Origin: Oscillospiraceae bacterium
GTDB lineage: Bacteria; Bacillota; Clostridia; Oscillospirales; Ruminococcaceae
Direction of reading: 5' to 3'
DNA length: 64,000 nucleotides
NCBI GenBank assembly: GCA_029006135.1
Contig: JAQXGE010000033.1
Coordinates: 22,435-86,434, forward strand
The notes under the pieces were generated by a model that saw only the letters and a list, made by a program, of their open reading frames with translations, did no database searches and was not told the DNA's origin. Shown in pieces: positions 59,801-64,000 of this stretch. Both the position numbers and the translations under genes were made by a program. Each line of letters opens with the position of its first letter. The first letter of the stretch is position 1.

Positions 59801-61121
59801 CTATGTGAAAAAATACCTTGAGGAACGCGGAAAAACCGTCAACCGTGCCGAGGAAAACCGCCTGTGCATGGGCTGTACCGGCGTCAAGCGCACAACCGGT
59901 CAGCACCCCGGCGGCATGGTCGTTGTGCCCTCCACCTTTGATATTTACGATTTCTGCCCAATTCAGCACCCGGCGGATGACGTCAAGGGCGGACTTCTCA
60001 CCACCCACTTTGAATTTAAGTATCTGCACGATACACTGCTCAAGCTGGACGAGCTGGGTCACGATGTTCCTACTTTCTATAAATATTTTGAGGAATATTC
60101 CGGCATCCCGATTGACAGCGTGCCGATGAACGACCCCAAGGTGTACAGCCTGCTCACCTCCACTGAGGCACTCGGCGTTACGCCCGAACAGATTGGGAGT
60201 CAGACGGGCACCTTCGGCATCCCGGAAATGGGTACAAACTTTGTGCGCGGAATGCTGCTTGACGCAAAGCCCAAAAATTTCTCCGAGCTGATTCAGATTT
60301 CCGGCCTTTCCCATGGCACCGACGTCTGGACAGGCAACGCCGATGAACTGATTCGCTCCGGCACCTGCACCATTGCGGAAGTGATTGGCTGCCGTGACAG
60401 CATCATGCTCTACCTGCTGCGCAAGGGCCTTGAGCCGAAGATGGCGTTTGACATCATGGAGGCCGTGCGTAAGGGCAAGGTGGCCAAAGGCGGATTCAAG
60501 CCCGGCTGGGAGGAAGCTATGCGGGAACACGATGTGCCGGACTGGTACATTGAATCCTGCCGCAAGATTAAGTATATGTTCCCCAAGGCCCACGCAGTTG
60601 CCTACCTGATGGCGGCAATCCGGCTAATGTGGTTTAAGGTCTACCATCCGCCCATCTTCTATGCGGTCTACTTTACGGTCCGCGGCGCGGATATCGACTA
60701 CGAAGCCGCCGTGGGCGGCGTCCGTGTGGCAAAGGAACATCTGCGCGACAACGAAAAAATCCCCAAGGATGAGCGCACCGCCAAGGACGATGATGCCCTC
60801 GTGAGTTTGCAGCTTGTCAATGAGATGCTTCAGCGCGGCTACCAGTTCCTGCCCATCGAACTCGGCAAGAGCTATGCCAGCAAATATGTGGTGGAGGATG
60901 ACAAAGTCCGCCTGCCCTTTACTTCTATCCGCGGCTTAGGCGAAGCCGCAGCCGTGGCACTTGAGGAAGCCACGATGCACGGGCAGAAGTATATCTCTGT
61001 GGAGGAACTTCAGCAGGCTTCCGGTGTGGCACAGTCGGTTTTGGATAAACTGCGCGATGTCGGAGCGCTCGGTAATCTGCCCGAGACCAGTCAGGTGGAC
61101 CTTTTCAGCCTGATGGGATGA
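56814..61121 (+). CDS. polC: DNA polymerase III subunit alpha, PolC type
   Basis: Replicative polymerase of low-GC-type Gram-positives, 1435 aa. An N-terminal region (to about 220) and an OB fold (about 225-310, TVWGDVFFSEVKG) precede a PHP domain split (ELHLHTKSSSMDG) around the inserted 3'-5' exonuclease (FVVFDTETTGLD, HNANGFD, HHRAVDDAMA). The polymerase core has the catalytic PDIDLNFSG and the HhH/duplex-binding C-terminus. The cysteines CPNCKH and CPVCGQ form the zinc finger. It starts at TTG after AGGGA. The N-terminal extension is divergent from Bacillus PolC. Confidence 0.97.
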   Translation: MKPLVTQVWPQFTADEQFTACFSTVFVERVELQRTTRKVTICLRSAEPLDSDLCGRLLASLQNVFAGYELTLKNYFNYNAITPEAVRALIEELKSQGMPVNGFLDKAEPVAFEPDGLVVRVNAGLPILESVEFPRHLAELIQERTGAMPVVRMELVGRQMDAEDLERRVAEKAPAAQFKASEEVAPFTIDGLNLAPKPAKVFCGKSFKPTDLRPLNDLGDGGKVTVWGDVFFSEVKGNRRKIYFTSITDYNGSINLKVLGDDGEDMSKWENIKPGTTLIVRGNYTYDKYEHDYVLLPYDVLQVERMPRQDTAPEGERRVELHLHTKSSSMDGFCDSGKIVRLAHRMGHRAIAITDHGVCQGYPEAMLATDEIHGQDPNFKLIYGCEAYFVDDMIPAVYGTAAMPLSGSFVVFDTETTGLDANTEALTEIGAVYVENGKINEEKKFCTFVNPGKPIPAKVVELTGINDAMVADAPTPEEAIRSFKEFCGDNILVAHNANGFDMLFIRKAGDKAGVDFSNTYLDTLPMAQALFPGLHNYKLDTINKHLEIPPFNHHRAVDDAMALARIFEIMLCDLEEKGMHAVEEINTGLGGNKEVLKKKYYHLIILVQNQIGLKNLYRIVSAAHTQYFFKKPRVPRSLLNQYREGLLLSPACEAGELYRAIVAGKSHDELLRIADYYDYLEVQPLGNNEFMLRNGQVDSIEAIKNFNRTVIQLGEELHKPVVATGDVHFQEPEDKIYRAVLQAGNGFKDADNQAPLYYRTTPDMLEQFSYLPQDKAFEICVTNPNKIAATIDNNIRAIPRGTYPPSIEGAEDQLRSGTWEHARRDYGDPLPDVLQKRLKKELDSICGHGYAVLYVIAVKLVAFSNAGGYQVGSRGSVGSSAVAHFSGISEVNSMPPHYLCPNCKHSEWIDDGVTMDGFDLPDKTCPVCGQPMLMDGHDIPFETFLGFYGDKEPDIDLNFSGMYQSNVHRYTEELFGKENVFKAGTVSGLQDKTAYGYVKKYLEERGKTVNRAEENRLCMGCTGVKRTTGQHPGGMVVVPSTFDIYDFCPIQHPADDVKGGLLTTHFEFKYLHDTLLKLDELGHDVPTFYKYFEEYSGIPIDSVPMNDPKVYSLLTSTEALGVTPEQIGSQTGTFGIPEMGTNFVRGMLLDAKPKNFSELIQISGLSHGTDVWTGNADELIRSGTCTIAEVIGCRDSIMLYLLRKGLEPKMAFDIMEAVRKGKVAKGGFKPGWEEAMREHDVPDWYIESCRKIKYMFPKAHAVAYLMAAIRLMWFKVYHPPIFYAVYFTVRGADIDYEAAVGGVRVAKEHLRDNEKIPKDERTAKDDDALVSLQLVNEMLQRGYQFLPIELGKSYASKYVVEDDKVRLPFTSIRGLGEAAAVALEEATMHGQKYISVEELQQASGVAQSVLDKLRDVGALGNLPETSQVDLFSLMG

Positions 61122-61141
61122 TAAAAAGCTCACTTTTTCGG

Positions 61142-61174
61142 TCCCGCCCTGTATGCAGGGGCGGGGCCTTTCTT
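61142..61174 (+). terminator. Intrinsic terminator after polC
   Basis: CCCGCC-CTG pairs with CAG-GGCGGG across a TATG loop and is followed by CCTTTCTT. Confidence 0.7.
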
Positions 61175-61214
61175 GGCGAGGGAGCGAAGGCGGCAAAATT
61201 TTTGTGCCTGCCTC

Positions 61215-61243
61215 TTGATAACAACCATAAGTTGTGCTATACT
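61215..61243 (+). promoter_or_regulatory. Promoter of the parE-parC operon
   Basis: TTGATA and TATACT are separated by 17 bases; the leader is about 90 bases. Confidence 0.7.
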
Positions 61244-61341
61244 GGGCACAGTTTGACAATCCCCGCCGTTTTATGGTTTAATAATTTCTGTTTGCCCGAA
61301 CATGATAGGACAATGACCAAGCAAGATCCGGAGGAAACTTC

Positions 61342-63321
61342 ATGGCAAAACGCAAGGAAGAATACGGCAACGAAAGCATTAAAAGCTTAAAGGGTGCCGA
61401 CCGTGTCCGCAAACGCCCGGCCGTTATTTTCGGCTCGGACGGTGTGGAAGGCTGCGCCCATTCAATATTTGAAATCGTCTCCAACTCCATTGACGAAGCG
61501 CGGGACGGCCACGGCAACCGCATCAACGTCACACTCTTTCCTGACCACAGTGTGGAGGTCGAGGACTACGGCCGCGGTATCCCGGTGGACTACAACAAAG
61601 CGGAAGATCGCTGGAACTGGGACCTTGTGTTCTGCGAGCTGTACGCGGGCGGCAAGTACGGCGAAGGGGACGGCAACTATGACTTTTCCCTTGGTTTGAA
61701 CGGCCTTGGTCTGTGCGCCACCCAGTACGCCAGTGAATGGATGACGGCGGATATTTACCGCGATGGGATGCACTACCATCTGGATTTCAAAAAAGGCGAG
61801 AATGTCGGCGGACTGAAAAAAGAACCCTTCACCGGCCAACGCACTGGCTCGGTAATTCGCTGGAAACCTGATACCGAGGTTTTCACCGATATTAAGGTCA
61901 CGCCGGAAACCTTCAAGGATATGCTTCACCGTCAGGCTGTCGTCAATGACGGTGTGACGCTTGTGTTCAATGACCGCTCCGGCGACCGCCCCGAAAAGGT
62001 GGAATACTGTTACGAACACGGCATCGTGGACTACGCCAACGAACTGGTAGGGGAGAATACCCTCACCCCGGTTCACTTCTGCTCCGGTTCCGCTACCGGC
62101 CGCGACCGTGAGGATCAGCCGGAATACCAGGTCAAGATGAATGTGGCGTTCTGCTTCTCCAACACGGTGCAGTCGCTTGAATACTACCACAACTCTTCCT
62201 GGCTTGAACACGGCGGCAGTCCTGACCGCGCCGTTCGCCTTGCGTTTGTCAACCAGATTAACACCTGGCTCAAAAATAAAGGCCTGTACAAGAAAAACGA
62301 AAGTGCCATCACCTTCAATGACGTACAGGACTGTCTGGTGCTGGTATCTTCAAGCTTTTCCACCCGCACAAGCTATGAGAACCAGACCAAAAAGGCCATC
62401 ACGAACAAGTTCGTCGCACAGGCCATGACCGAGTTCCTCAAACATCAGCTGGAAGTCTATTTTGTGGAAAATCCGGACGAAGCCGAAAAAGCCTGCCGTC
62501 AGGTACTCATCAACAAGCAGAGCCGTGAACACGCCGAAAAAGCACGCGTCAGCATTAAAAAGACCATGACCCAGCAGATGGATCTGGCCAACCGCGTGCA
62601 GAAGTTTGTTGACTGCCGCACCAAGGACCCTGCTCGCCGCGAACTTTACATCGTGGAGGGCGACTCCGCTATGGGCGCCGTCAAGCAGAGCCGTGACTCG
62701 GAATTTCAGGCCATCATGCCTATCCGCGGCAAAATCCTCAACTGCCTGAAAGCGGACTATGCGCGTATTTTTAAGTCGGACATCATTACCGACCTGATTC
62801 GTGTCATGGGCTGCGGCGTTGAACTCGGCGGCTCGCACAATAAGGAACTGGCAACCTTCAACCTCGACAATCTGCGCTTCAATAAGATTGTCATCTGTAC
62901 CGACGCCGACGTGGACGGCTATCAGATTCGCACCCTTGTGCTCACCATGCTGTACCGCCTCACGCCAACGCTGATTAACAAGGGGTATGTCTATATTGCG
63001 GAATCCCCGCTGTATGAAATCAATACAAAAGACAAAACCTATTTCGCTTATACCGAGCCGGAAAAGGCCGATATCCTCAAACGAATTGATGGACAGAAAT
63101 ATACGATTCAGCGCTCAAAAGGCTTGGGTGAAAACGACCCCGAAATGATGTGGCTCACCACTATGAGTCCCGAGAGCCGGCGTCTGATTAAGGTCCTGCC
63201 CACCGATGCCAAACGCACGGCGGAGGTGTTTGACCTGCTCCTCGGCGATAACCTTCAGGGCCGCAAGGAACACATTGCGGAGCATGGCGCAGAATACCTT
63301 GATGATCTGGATGTGAGCTGA
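61342..63321 (+). CDS. parE: Topoisomerase IV subunit B (type IIA topoisomerase ATPase subunit)
   Basis: 659 aa. The GHKL ATPase domain has EIVSNSIDEA and the DYGRGIPVD and GLNGLGL loops. The transducer holds the conserved Lys region, and the TOPRIM domain has EGDSAMG and DADVDGYQIR. Pairing with parC and the form of the N-terminus (FGSDGVEGCAHSIFEI) suggest ParE rather than GyrB; no recF or gyrA context is present. GGAGG lies eight bases before the ATG. Confidence 0.88.
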   Translation: MAKRKEEYGNESIKSLKGADRVRKRPAVIFGSDGVEGCAHSIFEIVSNSIDEARDGHGNRINVTLFPDHSVEVEDYGRGIPVDYNKAEDRWNWDLVFCELYAGGKYGEGDGNYDFSLGLNGLGLCATQYASEWMTADIYRDGMHYHLDFKKGENVGGLKKEPFTGQRTGSVIRWKPDTEVFTDIKVTPETFKDMLHRQAVVNDGVTLVFNDRSGDRPEKVEYCYEHGIVDYANELVGENTLTPVHFCSGSATGRDREDQPEYQVKMNVAFCFSNTVQSLEYYHNSSWLEHGGSPDRAVRLAFVNQINTWLKNKGLYKKNESAITFNDVQDCLVLVSSSFSTRTSYENQTKKAITNKFVAQAMTEFLKHQLEVYFVENPDEAEKACRQVLINKQSREHAEKARVSIKKTMTQQMDLANRVQKFVDCRTKDPARRELYIVEGDSAMGAVKQSRDSEFQAIMPIRGKILNCLKADYARIFKSDIITDLIRVMGCGVELGGSHNKELATFNLDNLRFNKIVICTDADVDGYQIRTLVLTMLYRLTPTLINKGYVYIAESPLYEINTKDKTYFAYTEPEKADILKRIDGQKYTIQRSKGLGENDPEMMWLTTMSPESRRLIKVLPTDAKRTAEVFDLLLGDNLQGRKEHIAEHGAEYLDDLDVS

Positions 63322-63368
63322 ATTACGGAGCAAATCTTCTGTTCCTGATTTGAATAAAAGGTGTTTGT

Positions 63369-64000
63369 ATGGCAAAAAAATCAACCTCAAAAAAGAAAAA
63401 AACAGCCGAGCGCCCGCAGCTGGGGGATAATGTTGAAATCCTTTCCGCCGGTGCGGTGCTGGAAAGCCCAATTACTGAAACGCTGGAAACCAACTATATG
63501 CCCTACGCGATGAGCGTTATTGTTTCCCGCGCTCTGCCTGAGATTGACGGCTTCAAGCCGGCGCACCGCAAGCTTCTTTATACAATGTATGAGATGGGCC
63601 TGCTCAAAGGCGCGCGTACCAAAAGTGCCAACATTGTGGGCAGCACGATGCACCTCAACCCCCACGGTGATGCCGCCATCTATGATACGATGGTCCGTAT
63701 GGGCCGCTCCAATGAGAGCCTGCTGGTCCCGTTTGTGGATTCCAAGGGGAACTTCGGCAAGGCATACAGCCGGGATATGGCCTACGCGGCCGCCCGCTAC
63801 ACCGAAGCCAAACTGGAGCCGGTGTGCGAGGAACTGTTCCGGGATATTGACAAGGACACCGTGGACTTTGTGCCGAACTATGACGGCACCACCACCGAGC
63901 CGACAATGCTGCCCGTGACCTTCCCGACAATCCTTGCAAACAATACGCTGGGCATTGCGGTCGGTATGGCGTCCAACATCTGCTCGTTCAACCTTGCGGA
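63369..64000 (+). CDS. parC: Topoisomerase IV subunit A, 5' part (runs off the window)
   Basis: Missing from the ORF track because no stop is reached. From the ATG at 63369 about 210 codons are visible. The start is a Lys/Ser-rich MAKKSTSKKKKTAERP head of about 25 aa, then the GyrA/ParC N-terminal fold: YAMSVIVSRALPEIDGFKP, HPHGD-type NPHGDAAIYDTMVRM, and the catalytic Tyr in AAARYTEAKL. AAAAGGTG precedes the ATG, 48 bases after parE. The basic leader is unusual for the family. Confidence 0.9.
   Translation, partial: MAKKSTSKKKKTAERPQLGDNVEILSAGAVLESPITETLETNYMPYAMSVIVSRALPEIDGFKPAHRKLLYTMYEMGLLKGARTKSANIVGSTMHLNPHGDAAIYDTMVRMGRSNESLLVPFVDSKGNFGKAYSRDMAYAAARYTEAKLEPVCEELFRDIDKDTVDFVPNYDGTTTEPTMLPVTFPTILANNTLGIAVGMASNICSFNLA

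Noticed and set aside
1-64000. CRISPR arrays, insertion sequences, integrases, phage genes or rRNA
   Set aside because: I found no regularly spaced repeats of CRISPR type, transposase or integrase ORF, attachment duplication or rRNA sequence in the window.

Overview
The window looks like a chromosome segment of a Gram-positive, anaerobic, gut-type Clostridia, most likely Oscillospiraceae/Ruminococcaceae (close to Faecalibacterium, Subdoligranulum or Gemmiger). The genus is an inference. The grounds are moderately high GC, strong Shine-Dalgarno (SD) sites with some TTG/GTG starts, a PolC-type replicase, AsnA, a PASTA penicillin-binding protein, superoxide reductase and sortase-anchored surface proteins. 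No prophage, transposon, insertion sequence or CRISPR array was seen. Most of the window is ordinary chromosome, with one clear accessory block at 42.0-48.4 kb.

Layout. 0-6 kb: ogt, a SpoVD-like PBP, a Crp/Fnr regulator divergent from superoxide reductase, and a GT-C-like membrane protein. 6-10.3 kb: a MarR regulator with a heterodimeric ABC exporter. 10.4-11.6 kb: a ricin-lectin protein with a long Ala/Lys tail behind a structured leader. 11.6-14.4 kb: mntP under a yybP-ykoY Mn2+ riboswitch, a HAD phosphatase and an exonuclease. 14.5-20 kb: a flavin reductase/Crp pair, a three-gene SsuABC-like ABC importer and a K+/H+ antiporter. 20-26.2 kb: a class B sortase, glmS and two envelope-polysaccharide genes. 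26.4-33.2 kb: a PucR regulator, ftsE-ftsX-envC-like, a 34-aa membrane protein missed by the ORF track, an S41 peptidase-like protein without its serine, rsmA and tRNA-Thr(UGU). 33.2-41 kb: asnA, clpC and potABCD behind a structured leader. 41-48.4 kb: an acyl-ACP thioesterase, a candidate sRNA and a pilus operon. 48.4-64 kb: a Nudix hydrolase, a siroheme reductase, then pyrH-frr-cdsA-dxr-rseP-ispG-polC and parE-parC (parC runs off the edge).

Main discovery. The five genes at 42297-48423 have the same order and the same unusual parts as the streptococcal FCT-3 (T-antigen) pilus island: VPPTG adhesin, catalytically dead signal-peptidase-like SipA, Spy0128-type isopeptide major pilin, class B pilin sortase, small anchor pilin. 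About 190 bp upstream lies a candidate ~90-nt sRNA with a consensus promoter, a CU-rich anti-Shine-Dalgarno stretch and a strong terminator. Other points of interest are an SD-sequestering leader before potA, the ricin/Ala-Lys protein, and several operator-like palindromes beside regulators.
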